Notes: generated by a model not told the origin, from the letters alone. Shown: positions 1 to 8,235, counted from the first letter of the stretch. The stretch is DNA of 64,000 nucleotides from Sphingobium indicum B90A (GCF_000264945.2 NZ_CP013072.1:1-64000); one strand, 5' to 3'. A program made the numbers and translations.

Positions 1-1203
1 ATGACCCGCGCCGCCCGGACGCAGATCAACGACCAGTTCGAACTCTTCCTCCCCTATATCGCGGACATGCCGCTGCGCGACCAGCGCGAGATGATGGAGC
101 GCCCCTTCTTCAGCCTAGCCAAGACCAAGCGCGTCAAGCCGATCGACTACACCTCTCCCGACGGCAAGGCCTGGGTCCATGTCTCGGCCAATCCCGATTA
201 TGGCATGGCCACCATCTGGGACGCCGACATCCTCATCTATTGCGCCTCTGTCCTGGCCGACATGGCCCGCCGCGGCCTCAACGACGTCCCGCGCAAGTTG
301 CACCTCATGCCCTATGACCTGCTGCGCGCCATCCACCGCCCGACCACCGGCCGCGCCTATGAACTGCTCGGCCAGTCGCTCGACCGGCTCGTCTCCACCA
401 CGATCAAGACCAATATCCGCGCCGAAAACCGCCGCGAAGCGACCTTCAGTTGGCTGGACGGCTGGACCCAGTTGGTCGACGAACGCACCGAACGCTCCCG
501 CGGCATGACCATCGAACTCAGCAACTGGTTCTATGAAGGCGTGCTGATGCAGGGCGGCGTGCTCAGCATCGACCGCGCTTATTTCGACCTCACCGGCGGC
601 CGCGAACGCTGGCTCTACAAGGTGGCGCGCAAACATGCCGGCGGGGCAGGGGAGGGGGGTTTCGCCATCTCCATGCCCACCCTGTTCGAAAAATCAGGGG
701 CCGAGGGCGCCTATCGCCGCTTCAAGTTCGAGATCGCCAGGATCGCCGAACGCGATCCGCTGCCCGGCTATACGGTCGAGCTGGAACAGCCCGAAGGCAA
801 GCGCGAACCCTCGCTCCGCATGCGCCGCCGTCCCCAATCCGATCCGCTTCCCCCGACGACGACTTCACGGCGGACGGCCGCGACGCCGCAGTCGGCCGCC
901 GCCGCTACCCACAACAACGGCGCAGTCCGCCACCCTCCGGCCGATGCCGACATGCTGGTCGACGCGGGCGGCATGATCCGCAGAACCCTGGCCGGCATGT
1001 CCGCCAAAGCCAGCGCCGGCGAGATCACCGACGCGACCATGGCGACCCTGCGCGCCGAATATCCCGGCTGGGACTATCAGACGCTCCATCAGGAATTCCG
1101 CGACTGGCTCGACGCCGATCCCGCACGTACGCCCGTCAACTATCAAAAGGCGTTCATCGGCTTCGTCCGCCGCTTCCATGAGAAGAACCGGCACCGTCTC
1201 TAG
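1..1203 (+). CDS. repA: Replication initiator protein A (RepA, RPA family)
   Basis: Encodes 400 residues resembling the plasmid-type replication initiator A family, which binds iterons and opens the origin. The N-terminal two thirds (about residues 15-275) carry the conserved winged-helix initiator body, with family-like stretches such as FFSLAKTKR near 37-45, the ATIWDADILIYC segment near 70-81 and WLYKVARKH near 205. The C-terminal third is Pro/Thr/Ala-rich and looks like a linker plus a short helical tail. The ATG is the first base of the window, so the replicon has probably been rotated to start here and the ribosome binding site is out of view. The stop codon TAG is the first three bases of a palindromic element. 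Iterons lie about 450-550 bp downstream, consistent with an origin recognised by this protein. Confidence 0.9.
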   Translation: MTRAARTQINDQFELFLPYIADMPLRDQREMMERPFFSLAKTKRVKPIDYTSPDGKAWVHVSANPDYGMATIWDADILIYCASVLADMARRGLNDVPRKLHLMPYDLLRAIHRPTTGRAYELLGQSLDRLVSTTIKTNIRAENRREATFSWLDGWTQLVDERTERSRGMTIELSNWFYEGVLMQGGVLSIDRAYFDLTGGRERWLYKVARKHAGGAGEGGFAISMPTLFEKSGAEGAYRRFKFEIARIAERDPLPGYTVELEQPEGKREPSLRMRRRPQSDPLPPTTTSRRTAATPQSAAAATHNNGAVRHPPADADMLVDAGGMIRRTLAGMSAKASAGEITDATMATLRAEYPGWDYQTLHQEFRDWLDADPARTPVNYQKAFIGFVRRFHEKNRHRL

Positions 1204-1346
1204 GGTGTATCGACATTCAGCCCTGGCGGCCTGCAAATAGAGGTTTTCCGTGCTTCCGGTGCTCACCTACTTTGAGTAGGCTGCGCGCCGGGTCACGGAA
1301 AACCACCATTTTCGGCTCGCCATCTTCTGAATGTCGATACACCCTA
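1201..1346. mobile_element. 146-bp palindromic MITE-like element, copy 1
   Basis: The element has perfect 20-bp terminal inverted repeats: TAGGGTGTATCGACATTCAG at 1201-1220 and its exact reverse complement at 1327-1346. Inside are a second inverted repeat (GGTTTTCCGTG near 1242 with CACGGAAAACC near 1294) and a short central hairpin (CCTACTTTGAGTAGG near 1266-1280), so the element can fold into a long cruciform. It encodes nothing recognisable. A second copy of the same length lies in inverted orientation at 63297-63442. The first TAG of this copy is the stop codon of repA. I infer a non-autonomous palindromic element of the kind scattered through sphingomonad genomes; no transposase is nearby. 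Confidence 0.8.
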
Positions 1347-1388
1347 GAGCGCGGTCCGCTTAGATTGCGATTGCAGCGGATCGCGCTC
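1347..1388. repeat. Hairpin-forming inverted repeat after repA
   Basis: The arms GAGCGCGGTCCGCT (1347-1360) and AGCGGATCGCGCTC (1375-1388) pair at 13 of 14 positions around a 14-nt loop. It directly abuts the palindromic element downstream of repA and could end the repA transcript, although no T-tract follows. It may equally be a separate REP-like sequence. Confidence 0.5.
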
Positions 1389-1494
1389 CGATTTCTCTTG
1401 TCTCCGCATTTTCCGATGCCGGACGAGAAAAATGTCTCATATCCGCCGCTCGATGTCAGACCCACCGTCCCTCTGCCTTGCCCCATGGCTAGAG

Positions 1495-1510
1495 CGTTCC
1501 CGAAGTGTCG
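1495..1510 (-). repeat. Inverted iteron copy upstream of the main iteron block
   Basis: CGTTCCCGAAGTGTCG is the reverse complement of CGACACTTCGGGAACG. This differs at one position from the iteron at 1698-1712 and lies about 145 bp before the direct-repeat block, in opposite orientation. An inverted, isolated iteron next to a direct array is a common design for initiator autoregulation or copy-number control; that role is inferred here. Confidence 0.6.
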
Positions 1511-1652
1511 GGTGGTACGGATATGGCGGACCCCGCTGTCGCGCACGACAGTTCAATGCACCCGATCCGCCGCCGAATTTGAACGTCCTTCCCGACACCC
1601 CCGCCCAATATGATTCAATCCGCCAAGCGCCCCCCACCGCAAATGGCGAGCC

Positions 1653-1758
1653 TCGACATTCCGGGAACGGTCTTCGCCTCTTCAGGAACGCTTCCCCGAC
1701 ATTTCGGGAACGCCAGCGTCGACATTACAGGAACGGACAATCGACCTTATGGGAACGC
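1653..1758 (+). repeat. oriV: Five direct iterons, candidate origin of replication
   Basis: Five direct copies of a motif close to CGACATTNCGGGAACG occur, with the invariant core GGAACG at 1664, 1685, 1707, 1730 and 1752. The spacings of 21, 22, 23 and 22 bp are about two helical turns, so all sites face the same side of the DNA. The second copy has lost the CGACA half. An AT-richer stretch follows at about 1813-1880, suited to be the unwinding element. Position downstream of repA and the regular phasing support an iteron-controlled origin. I did not find a convincing DnaA box. Confidence 0.75.
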
Positions 1759-1898
1759 GGCGCAAAGGCCGACTCGTGCGATTCCGGCGATTCGGGCCGA
1801 AACTCTCAGCCGCTAACTCTTTAACTTTCCTAGAAACCTTATAACAGCAGCACGATGTTTTCTGGAAAATGAAGCAGGATGGACAAAGGCTCCATTTC
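1759..1898. other. AT-richer stretch between the iterons and the HTH gene
   Basis: About 140 bp without a gene. The part from about 1813 to 1880 is markedly richer in A and T than its surroundings and is the best candidate for the DNA unwinding element of the origin. The 3' end of the leftward HTH gene abuts it. Confidence 0.4.
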
Positions 1899-2828
1899 CT
1901 AATGCCCTCCCGTCAGCCTCTCCACCTGCGCAACCAGCTTCGTCGCGCCCTGGTGCGAAATGCCCAGCAAACGGGCGACCGCCATCTTGCCAAGTCCGGG
2001 ATAGGCCAGTTCCAGCCGCATGAGCAGCGGGGCCTTGCTTCGTCGCGTCACTCGCAATTCCTTCGGCAACCGTGCCAGCTTCGCCTCCAGCCGGTCCAGT
2101 TCGATCAATCCCTGCCCTGCCTGCCGGGCGATCATGGCCGCAATCGCTTTCGCCAATGAACCAGCATCGTCCGGCATGAAGCGCGGCAGCCCCACCAGCG
2201 AGGGCAAGCGGCGCAGGCTGAGACCCGCCGCCAGCAGCGCGCCTGGAAGATGGCAGGCGAGCACCCAGCCCATATCGAACCGCCGCGGATCGATGCGCCA
2301 TTGCCGCCCGTCCGCCGTCGTCACCAGATGACCCTCGGTAACGGGCGCGTCGAGACTCCCTCTGGCATCTATCAGCCGCTGCGCGATCCCCAGCAAGGTG
2401 CCGGCAGGGTAGGGGGCCTCCAGCAGCATCTGGGCCATCCGCCATGACGGGCCGAAGCGGACCAGATCCTCGGGCGCCCACAGCCCAGCCTCCTTCCTGT
2501 CATCGAGCAGCGTGCGGGAGATATTGAGGGTCGCCCGCGCGATCGGATCCCGATCGTCGCTTGCCGACAGGGCAAAATGGAAGAGGGCGGCGACGGAGAG
2601 CGGATCGTTGAGACCCTCGCTATGGCGCGGCGGCGGCGTCCGCCCGCAAATCCAGTTCTGAAGCTCCGCGACCGACACCGGCACCCCGGCAAAGCCCGAC
2701 AGCATGGAGGCGCCCTTCAGCCTTGCCCTGGCCAGCCAGATGTCGGCCGCCGGGCTGTTGCAGAGCCGCCCGTCCAGCCGCCCCAGGACAAGCAGGGCAT
2801 GATCCGGCGAGGCTGAAAAATCGTGCAT
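1899..2828 (-). CDS. Helix-turn-helix protein, DUF1612-like, next to the origin
   Basis: Encodes about 309 residues. The last ~50 residues form a helix-turn-helix (AYPGLGKMAVARLLGISHQGA followed by a basic helix), and the rest is an all-helical domain. The layout resembles rhizobial plasmid proteins with a DUF1612-like N-terminus and a C-terminal HTH; that match is from memory. Sitting between the iterons and a palindromic operator, it may regulate the replicon or itself. The start is uncertain: ATG at 2828 is chosen, but an in-frame TTG at 2846 would add six residues. Neither has a clear ribosome binding site, so a short or leaderless transcript from the promoter at 2854-2880 is possible. 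Confidence 0.55.
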   Translation of the reverse strand: MHDFSASPDHALLVLGRLDGRLCNSPAADIWLARARLKGASMLSGFAGVPVSVAELQNWICGRTPPPRHSEGLNDPLSVAALFHFALSASDDRDPIARATLNISRTLLDDRKEAGLWAPEDLVRFGPSWRMAQMLLEAPYPAGTLLGIAQRLIDARGSLDAPVTEGHLVTTADGRQWRIDPRRFDMGWVLACHLPGALLAAGLSLRRLPSLVGLPRFMPDDAGSLAKAIAAMIARQAGQGLIELDRLEAKLARLPKELRVTRRSKAPLLMRLELAYPGLGKMAVARLLGISHQGATKLVAQVERLTGGH

Positions 2829-2853
2829 TTCCCGGTCATAGCGCAAGATGGAC

Positions 2854-2880
2854 TACAACCAAATAATATGGTTGGTTGTA
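2854..2880. promoter_or_regulatory. Perfect 9-bp inverted repeat, probable operator
   Basis: TACAACCAA (2854-2862) and TTGGTTGTA (2872-2880) are exact inverted repeats around a 9-bp AT-rich spacer. The site begins 26 bp upstream of the ATG of the HTH gene, and on the minus strand the spacer reads as a -10-like ATATTAT. This is the layout expected for autorepression by the downstream HTH protein. Confidence 0.6.
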
Positions 2881-4110
2881 CATGCTGGGATGGCGGTGGA
2901 TAGATGGCGCCTGCCCGTTTTGAGGCGACCCTTTAGGCCATAGCTATATGCCATAGCAAGGCGATGCCCGCCAGCATCATTCGACATCCTCTCGCGCGAT
3001 GGGAGGAAATGCGTTGCGCGACGACCGCGCTTATTTTGCAGGTGGCGTTGGCCTGCCGAGGCAAGAGGGAGTCCTTTACCACCTGGCAAAAGGGAACAGA
3101 ACAGGAAATGCGCCTATTTCGCCCTCGGAGGCTCGTCAGGCGCCGCAGGGGAGTCCAGTATAGGTTGGCCCGTCAGCGGGGCGAATTTCTTTCCTGTGAG
3201 CTTCCCAGCCTGCCTGTATTTTGGGCAATGGCCGCTGGCGTAGCTGTGAACGCTAGATCGAGCGCCAGGGAAGATGAAGCCTGGCAATGGGAAAAAGCGC
3301 CAAGCGGCGGATAACTGCGAGACAGGATGGCATTGGCCTCAAGGCTGGGCATCACCGTCGAAGATCGGGTTGATATATTGAAGCCTAGGCAGCGTGGACA
3401 AATTCAAGACTTGCCGGACTGAGTGATTTGGGTGGGGAGGGGCCATTCCCCTATTCGTCACCTCTCCCCCTATTCGTCACCCCGGACTTGATCCGGGGTC
3501 CCGCTGCCTTGGGCTGGGCGCGGTGTAGAGGCAAAAGCGGGACCCCGGATCAAGTCCGGGGTGACGGTGGGGGTAATGACCGCTCATGGCCATTTCACGA
3601 CATTTTCGAATTTGTCCATGCTGCCTGGTCATGAAGCGGATCAGATTAAATTCTAAAAGCCGTAAATCTTCATCCATAAATGGTCCCGAAGATAGGCTAG
3701 CGAGCAGCGAAAAATCCGTCAGAGACGTATAACAAAGCCCGTCACCCATCAGCACGCTGGGACGATGTCCTGAATGAGCCATTTATTTTCAATTGACGGT
3801 GAAGGTTCTCGGAAAAACCGAAACATGCCGCTGCAAGTTCTCGAGAAGGCGATGGGTCAATCCCGACAAAGAAAATAGATTAGCTGAACAGTCCTGCTAC
3901 CCTCCGGGATTGCCTTGTTCCCGCCATCATTTTTTCGGCAACCGGCTTCTTTCGGCACAATCCGAAAGATGAACCTGACCCGATTGTCGGGCCATGGCCG
4001 AATATCTGTCCAATTGACATCAAGGAAAACGCCCGACCAACATTTGCGCTGGCCGGAGCGTGATCTTGATCGGCAACCGGACTGCCCGGCCCGGAAATGC
4101 GGCGTCAAAA
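2881..4110. other. 1.2-kb region without a recognisable gene
   Basis: Short open frames occur here, but none has coding-like composition, a good ribosome binding site or recognisable similarity. From about 3570 to 4110 the sequence is clearly less GC-rich than the rest of the window. It contains one REP-like hairpin pair (3475-3566). It may be a remnant of decayed genes or spacer near the origin. Confidence 0.5.
3475..3566. repeat. REP-like inverted repeat pair
   Basis: A 31-bp segment beginning CGTCACCCCGGACTTGATCC at 3475-3505 is repeated in exact reverse complement at 3536-3566, separated by a 30-bp spacer. Each arm contains a smaller palindrome (CCCCGGA..TCCGGGG). This has the look of the intergenic REP/BIME families abundant in sphingomonads. 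A related sequence type lies at 59302-59406. Confidence 0.75.
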
Positions 4111-4149
4111 GGCGGACGTGCTTTCATGATGAATGAAAGCACGTCCGCC
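4111..4149 (-). terminator. Strong intrinsic terminator of the MucR-like gene
   Basis: A perfect 17-bp stem (4111-4127 with 4133-4149) closes a 5-nt loop. Read on the minus strand the stem is followed by TTTT. It lies 10 bp beyond the stop codon of the MucR-like gene. Confidence 0.85.
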
Positions 4150-4159
4150 AATCTGACGA

Positions 4160-5029
4160 TCAGGCCTTTTCAGCTGCCGTCGCCTTGCTGGATTTGGCGG
4201 CAGGCTTTTTCTTGGGAGCGGGCTTGGCGGGCGCCTTGGCAGCCGGGGCGGGCTTGTTGCCTGCCGCCGCCTTTTCGGCGGGCTTGGCGGCAGGAGCGGC
4301 GTCTTTCTTCGGCGCGGGTGCAGACGGCGTTGCTATGGAGAGGCGCTTGCGCGATGCGGCAGGCTTTGCGGCAGGCGCCTTTGCGGCGGGCGCTTTGGCG
4401 ACCGCCGGCTTGGCCTCCACGGGCTTTGCCGCGGGCGCCTTCGCTTCCGCGGGCTTGGCTGCCGGGGTCTTGGTTGCCTCAGTCTTGGGAGCGGGCGTCT
4501 TCGCCACGGCCGGCTTGGCAGGCGCCGCCTTTGCGGGCGCTGCCTTGGGAGCAGCGGCGGGCTTTGCAGCCGCCGGCGCGGCGACAGCCGGAGCAGGAGC
4601 CGCTTCGGCCGGCTTCTTGACGCTCACCGGCTTTTTGCCCAGGCCGAGCTTCGTGGCGACTGCACGCCGCGCTTCCGAATAGTTGGGCGCGACCAGCGGA
4701 TAGGATTTCGGCAGCCCATAGCGTTCGCGATATTCATTGGGGGTCAGGCCATGGCTGGCAAGGTGGCGCTTCAGCGTCTTGTACGGCCTGCCGTCGATCA
4801 TGCTGAGAATATGCTCCGGCGAAGACAGGCTTTTGCGAACCGACACCGCCGGCGTGTAAGTCGGCGCCGCCGCATCTTCGGGCTTTGCGGCAAGATCATC
4901 AGTCAAGGCCAGGCGGGTGGTCCGAATGAGATCGGCAAGACCTTCGCTCGCGACATTATTGTTGGAGACAAAGGCACTCACCAGCTGAACAGTGAGCGTC
5001 GTGATGTCAGGCTGGTTGTTTTCAGACAT
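4160..5029 (-). CDS. MucR/Ros-type regulator with a long Ala-Lys-Pro tail
   Basis: Encodes 289 residues. Residues 1-132 match the MucR/Ros family: an N-terminal oligomerising helix region, then PAVSVRKS (60-67), DGRPYKTLKRHLASHGLTP (79-97) and the signature YPLVAPNYSEARRA (110-123). In classical Ros/MucR proteins a cysteine precedes the DGK segment; here the stretch reads HILSMIDG, with no cysteine. Residues 133-289 are a low-complexity tail of Ala, Lys and Pro blocks (PAKAAPAKPAVAK type), like histone H1. The family works as H-NS-like silencers. The tail suggests added nonspecific DNA binding or compaction. The start is the ATG before SENNQP; upstream in-frame codons lack support. The tail is rich in short direct DNA repeats, so its length may vary between strains. 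Confidence 0.8.
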   Translation of the reverse strand: MSENNQPDITTLTVQLVSAFVSNNNVASEGLADLIRTTRLALTDDLAAKPEDAAAPTYTPAVSVRKSLSSPEHILSMIDGRPYKTLKRHLASHGLTPNEYRERYGLPKSYPLVAPNYSEARRAVATKLGLGKKPVSVKKPAEAAPAPAVAAPAAAKPAAAPKAAPAKAAPAKPAVAKTPAPKTEATKTPAAKPAEAKAPAAKPVEAKPAVAKAPAAKAPAAKPAASRKRLSIATPSAPAPKKDAAPAAKPAEKAAAGNKPAPAAKAPAKPAPKKKPAAKSSKATAAEKA

Positions 5030-5782
5030 TGGCCCCGCTTCCCATCTTCGATTAATAGAGAGGGCCTTTTGAGCGGTTTTGCGTGAAATGTAAATCCGAA
5101 ACAACTTGACAGCCCAGTCGCATGCTGTCGAACAGGAACAAACGAGCGCATTTTGTTTCGGGATGGCACAGCTTTATCGTGCGCTTCCGAGCCATGTAGC
5201 AGACCATCTTCGTCCATGGTCCGTCAGTTACATTGCGCAAGCATCACGCTCCATACAGCAAAGCCGGAATATTGATCTATATTCGTGCCGTGCCTACCAG
5301 TGTTCGGCCAGCGCAAGGCAATATTTGTCCGCCGCGAAACATGTTTCCGGTGGACCAAAAAAAAGGCCGGTCTTTCGACCGGCCCAATGAGTTAGGAGAG
5401 GATGCCTGAAAGGCACTCGCCAATTGGCGCGGCGGGCGTGCAATGGCAAATGCGAAACGCGGCGATGTGATTGCGTTTCACGCAATCCATCCGGTCGGTT
5501 TCATCCGGCAGCACAGCGGGAAGAACGGAAAAGGGCTTCCCGTCATCCCGGCAGAACACTCCATGACGATCGGTCTAAACCGCGCAAAGATCGCGGACCT
5601 GCATCAGATGGGGAGGGGGAGGGCAGGCATCGATCCTGCCAATATGGCGCACCCCGCCCGTTCGGCTGGGGCGCGCCATTCGATCAAGGGAGGGGTGCCG
5701 TCCCGTTCATCCGGGCCGATCCTTCCGATCATGTGTCGGCGGAGATTGGGACGGCGGCCAGGTGCGGCCGCCGGGGCCATTT
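5030..5782. other. 750-bp intergenic region with regulatory signals
   Basis: No credible protein gene. It contains the promoter side of the MucR-like gene, a textbook terminator for a leftward transcript (5357-5384), and a dyad ATTGCGT-TTC-ACGCAAT (5470-5486) related to the TTTGCG/CGCAAA palindrome found elsewhere, but with one extra spacer base. The terminator has no protein gene directly upstream, so it ends either the hupB transcript or an unannotated small RNA. Confidence 0.5.
5357..5384 (-). terminator. Intrinsic terminator of a leftward transcript, possible small RNA end
   Basis: On the minus strand GGCCGGTC-GAAA-GACCGGCC (5365-5384) is followed by eight T residues (A-tract 5357-5364), an ideal Rho-independent terminator. 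The nearest leftward gene is hupB, whose stop codon is about 400 nt upstream. That long gap makes a separate small RNA starting somewhere in 5390-5700 plausible. Confidence 0.75.
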
Positions 5783-6058
5783 TCAGCCGTTCAACTGGTC
5801 CTTCACGGCCTTGGCCGGGGTGAAGGTCAGCTTCTTCGAAGCGGCGATCTGGATCACGGCGCCGGTCGAGGGGTTGCGGCCTTCGCGAGCGGGCTGGTCC
5901 TTGACCTTGAACTTGCCAAATCCGTTCAGCGACACTTCCTCGCCCTTCGCGGCGGCGCCGGCGATGGCGGAAAAGACGCCGTCGACATATTTGCGCGCAT
6001 CGGCCTTGGTCAGGCCATGATCGGCGGCCAATGCTTCGGCGAGTTCAGTATTGTTCAT
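5783..6058 (-). CDS. hupB: HU-family nucleoid DNA-binding protein
   Basis: A 91-residue protein that matches bacterial HU over its full length. HU binds DNA as a dimer and bends it. Visible features are the N-terminal helices (NNTELAEALAADHGLTKADARKYVDG), the GEEVSLNGFGKFKV strand region (about 40-53), and the DNA-clasping arm with the invariant ARxGRNPxTG pattern (AREGRNPSTGAVIQI, about 57-71), ending in the usual FTPAKAVKDQLNG. A good ribosome binding site (AAGGGAGA) precedes the ATG. HU commonly assists iteron plasmid origins, so a copy 4 kb from repA fits the replicon, though this may simply be one of several HU genes. Confidence 0.95.
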   Translation of the reverse strand: MNNTELAEALAADHGLTKADARKYVDGVFSAIAGAAAKGEEVSLNGFGKFKVKDQPAREGRNPSTGAVIQIAASKKLTFTPAKAVKDQLNG

Positions 6059-6507
6059 GGTGATCTCCCTTTCGTGGACGGATGGTCTTAACCTGTCTCT
6101 TCGCGCTCAACCAGCCCCTTTGCGATCGGCGAACAGCGAAAATCGGCAGCAAAATCGCGTTATTGGCGCTTTGCGATGCCGAAATCATGCCCGACCGGGA
6201 GCTTTGGGGGCATTTCCGCTCCGCCGCGACTCTGATCTCCCCGGCGCGAGGAGGCGTTCGGGCCGGGGCAAGGGCAGGGCGGGCGTCCGTTCCGCCAAAA
6301 TGGTCGCAATTGCCGAGCGCAAGGCGATGCCGGCCTGGGCGGATCGGCCAAGGCGGGGCTTCGGCACTGCGCGGATATTTTACAAAGGCTTGCAGATATA
6401 ACCGATCCGGTCCCGGTTGCAGATGAAGGTCGGGTCGTTTTCGCCCATCCTTCTGCGCAGCGGCCCATTGGCGGCCGGGATGGCGTGGGGGCAGGTGGCG
6501 GCGGATC
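6059..6507. other. Divergent promoter region between hupB and the TpsB gene
   Basis: About 450 bp carrying the promoters of the leftward hupB and the rightward secretion gene. A -10-like TATAAC sits near 6397-6402, about 105 bp before the TpsB start. Open frames here are short and unsupported. Confidence 0.4.
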
Positions 6508-8187
6508 ATGGCGGGGATGGGGTGGCGCAGGGGCGCGGCATGGGCGGTTGCAACGGGTCTGGGGCTGATGCTGGCGGTCCCGGCGGCCGCGCAGGACGCA
6601 GCGCCCGGCCAGCAGAGCGCAGCCCCGATCATCGATCGCGACCGTACCGACCGGCTCGAGCCGCAGATCGCGTCGCCGCCCGTCGCCGCGCCGCGCCCTG
6701 CGCCGTCGGTCCAGGTCGCGCCTGCGGCCTCCTCCGCAGGCCAGACCCTGCTGACGCGGCTGCGCTATAGCGGAACGACGGTGCCCGCCGCCCTCCTCGA
6801 TGCTGCCGTGTCTCCCTATATCGGACATCCGCTGACGGGCGAGACGCTCCAGGCCATCGCCAATGCGATCAGCGCGACCTATGCGCGGAGCGACATCGCC
6901 TTCTATTCCGTCTCCATCCCGCCCCAGGTGCCGAGCGGCGGCGTGCTGACCATCCGTCTGGTCGAGGGGCGGGTGACGGATTATCGCCTTGCGGGCATGT
7001 CGCCCAGCATGCCCGCCGGGCTGATCGCCGCGCATATGCGCCGGCTGATGCGGGACGCGCCGCTGCGCAAGAGCAGCCTGGAACGGACATTGGCGTTGTT
7101 GCGAGACATTCCGGGACAGACGGTCGATGCCCGTCTGCGGCAGTCGGGCGCGCCGGGCGACCTGCTGATCGACCTCATCGTCAAGCGCAAGCAGGTGCAG
7201 ATCGGCCTGACGATCGACAATAGCGGGGTCAGCAATGTCGTGCAGGGCGTGCAGGCGCAGATGTCGGTCACGGTCAACGGCCTCGTCCGCGAAGGCGACA
7301 GCACGCGCATCGCCGGCTACCTGCCCTTCAATCCCGACCGCTATCAATATTATTCGCTCAGCCACGCCACCCCCATCGGCAGCAACGGCCTGACCCTGGC
7401 CGCGCAGGCCGCCCATGTCGAGACCCGTTCGCGCGACAGCAGGACGACGGGTGAGGCGACATTGGCCGGCCTGACGCTCAGCTATCCCGTGCTACGGTCG
7501 ACAAAGTCCCAGCTGTCGGTCACGGCGTCCCTCGACGGCATCGACAGCGACAATTATTTCCTCGACATCCGTTTCGGCGATTATCGGTCGCGGGCGCTGC
7601 GCCTGGGCGCTTCCTGGTCCCGCGCCGACGCCCGGGACGGCTATGCGATTTCCACGGTCGTCAGCCAGGGGATCGACGCCCTGGGCGCCAGGCCCTTTGC
7701 CGGCTTTTCCGAAACCGGCTTCACCAAGGTCAATGTCCAGGCCGTCGCGGTGAAGGCGATCAGCGGCAAGCTCAGCCTCAGGACGTCGATCAAGGGCCAA
7801 TATTCGAAGGACGATCTTCCGGTGACGGAGCGCTTTCCGCTGGGCGGCCGGGGCGCCGGCATGGCCTTCCGCACCGGAACGTTGACGGCGGAACAGGCCG
7901 TTGCCGGCAGCGCGGAACTTTCGTGGTCGCTGCCGGCCCGATCGCCCTTGCTGAAGGCGAGCGCGCTGTTCGTCGCGCTTGACGGGGCGCTGGCGCATGG
8001 CACGGCGCGGCCCGCCTACCGCCTTGCGGCGCGGAACTACAGCCTTGCATCGGCCGGGGGCGGAGTGCGGCTGGGCCTTGGCCCCAAATGGCGGGTCAGC
8101 GCTGAGGTGGCCGTGCCGGTCAAGCGGCCCGACCCGGGCCATAGCCGAAAGGCGCGATTCTTCTTCGGGGTAGGGCGGGCATTTTGA
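6508..8187 (+). CDS. Two-partner-secretion outer membrane transporter (ShlB/FhaC/HecB family)
   Basis: Encodes 559 residues. A signal peptide (about 1-28, ending AVPAAAQ) is followed by a Pro/Ala-rich linker, a POTRA-type domain (about 75-155, containing TLLTRLRYSGTTVP and GGVLTIRLVEGRV), and a 16-strand barrel region with alternating strands up to the C-terminal FFFGVGRAF, ending in Phe as Omp85-family barrels do. Such TpsB proteins export a large partner protein across the outer membrane. No canonical TpsA with a TPS/haemagglutination domain is adjacent. Instead a 2-oxoglutarate dioxygenase, a collagen-like lipoprotein and an autotransporter barrel follow on the same strand, so the collagen-like protein is a candidate substrate. 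A second in-frame ATG at 6517 is an alternative start. Confidence 0.85.
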   Translation: MAGMGWRRGAAWAVATGLGLMLAVPAAAQDAAPGQQSAAPIIDRDRTDRLEPQIASPPVAAPRPAPSVQVAPAASSAGQTLLTRLRYSGTTVPAALLDAAVSPYIGHPLTGETLQAIANAISATYARSDIAFYSVSIPPQVPSGGVLTIRLVEGRVTDYRLAGMSPSMPAGLIAAHMRRLMRDAPLRKSSLERTLALLRDIPGQTVDARLRQSGAPGDLLIDLIVKRKQVQIGLTIDNSGVSNVVQGVQAQMSVTVNGLVREGDSTRIAGYLPFNPDRYQYYSLSHATPIGSNGLTLAAQAAHVETRSRDSRTTGEATLAGLTLSYPVLRSTKSQLSVTASLDGIDSDNYFLDIRFGDYRSRALRLGASWSRADARDGYAISTVVSQGIDALGARPFAGFSETGFTKVNVQAVAVKAISGKLSLRTSIKGQYSKDDLPVTERFPLGGRGAGMAFRTGTLTAEQAVAGSAELSWSLPARSPLLKASALFVALDGALAHGTARPAYRLAARNYSLASAGGGVRLGLGPKWRVSAEVAVPVKRPDPGHSRKARFFFGVGRAF

Positions 8188-8195
8188 TCCGTCCT

Positions 8196-8211
8196 TTTGC
8201 GGATACGCAAA
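8196..8211. promoter_or_regulatory. TTTGCG-N4-CGCAAA palindrome, exact copy 1 (candidate parS or operator)
   Basis: TTTGCG-GATA-CGCAAA, flanked by further T and A. It sits in the 48-bp gap between the TpsB stop and the dioxygenase start, 24 bp before that ATG. It shares with the four other exact copies an invariant A just before CGCAAA. Confidence 0.6.
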
Positions 8212-8235
8212 AACAAAGAAGCGGGAAGCAAGACA

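Noticed and set aside
2964..3314. A 116-codon plus-strand frame in the origin-proximal gap
   Set aside because: No ribosome binding site, atypical composition and no recognisable feature.
5106..5390. A 94-codon frame that ends at the terminator near 5380
   Set aside because: Runs against the terminator direction and has no coding-like pattern.
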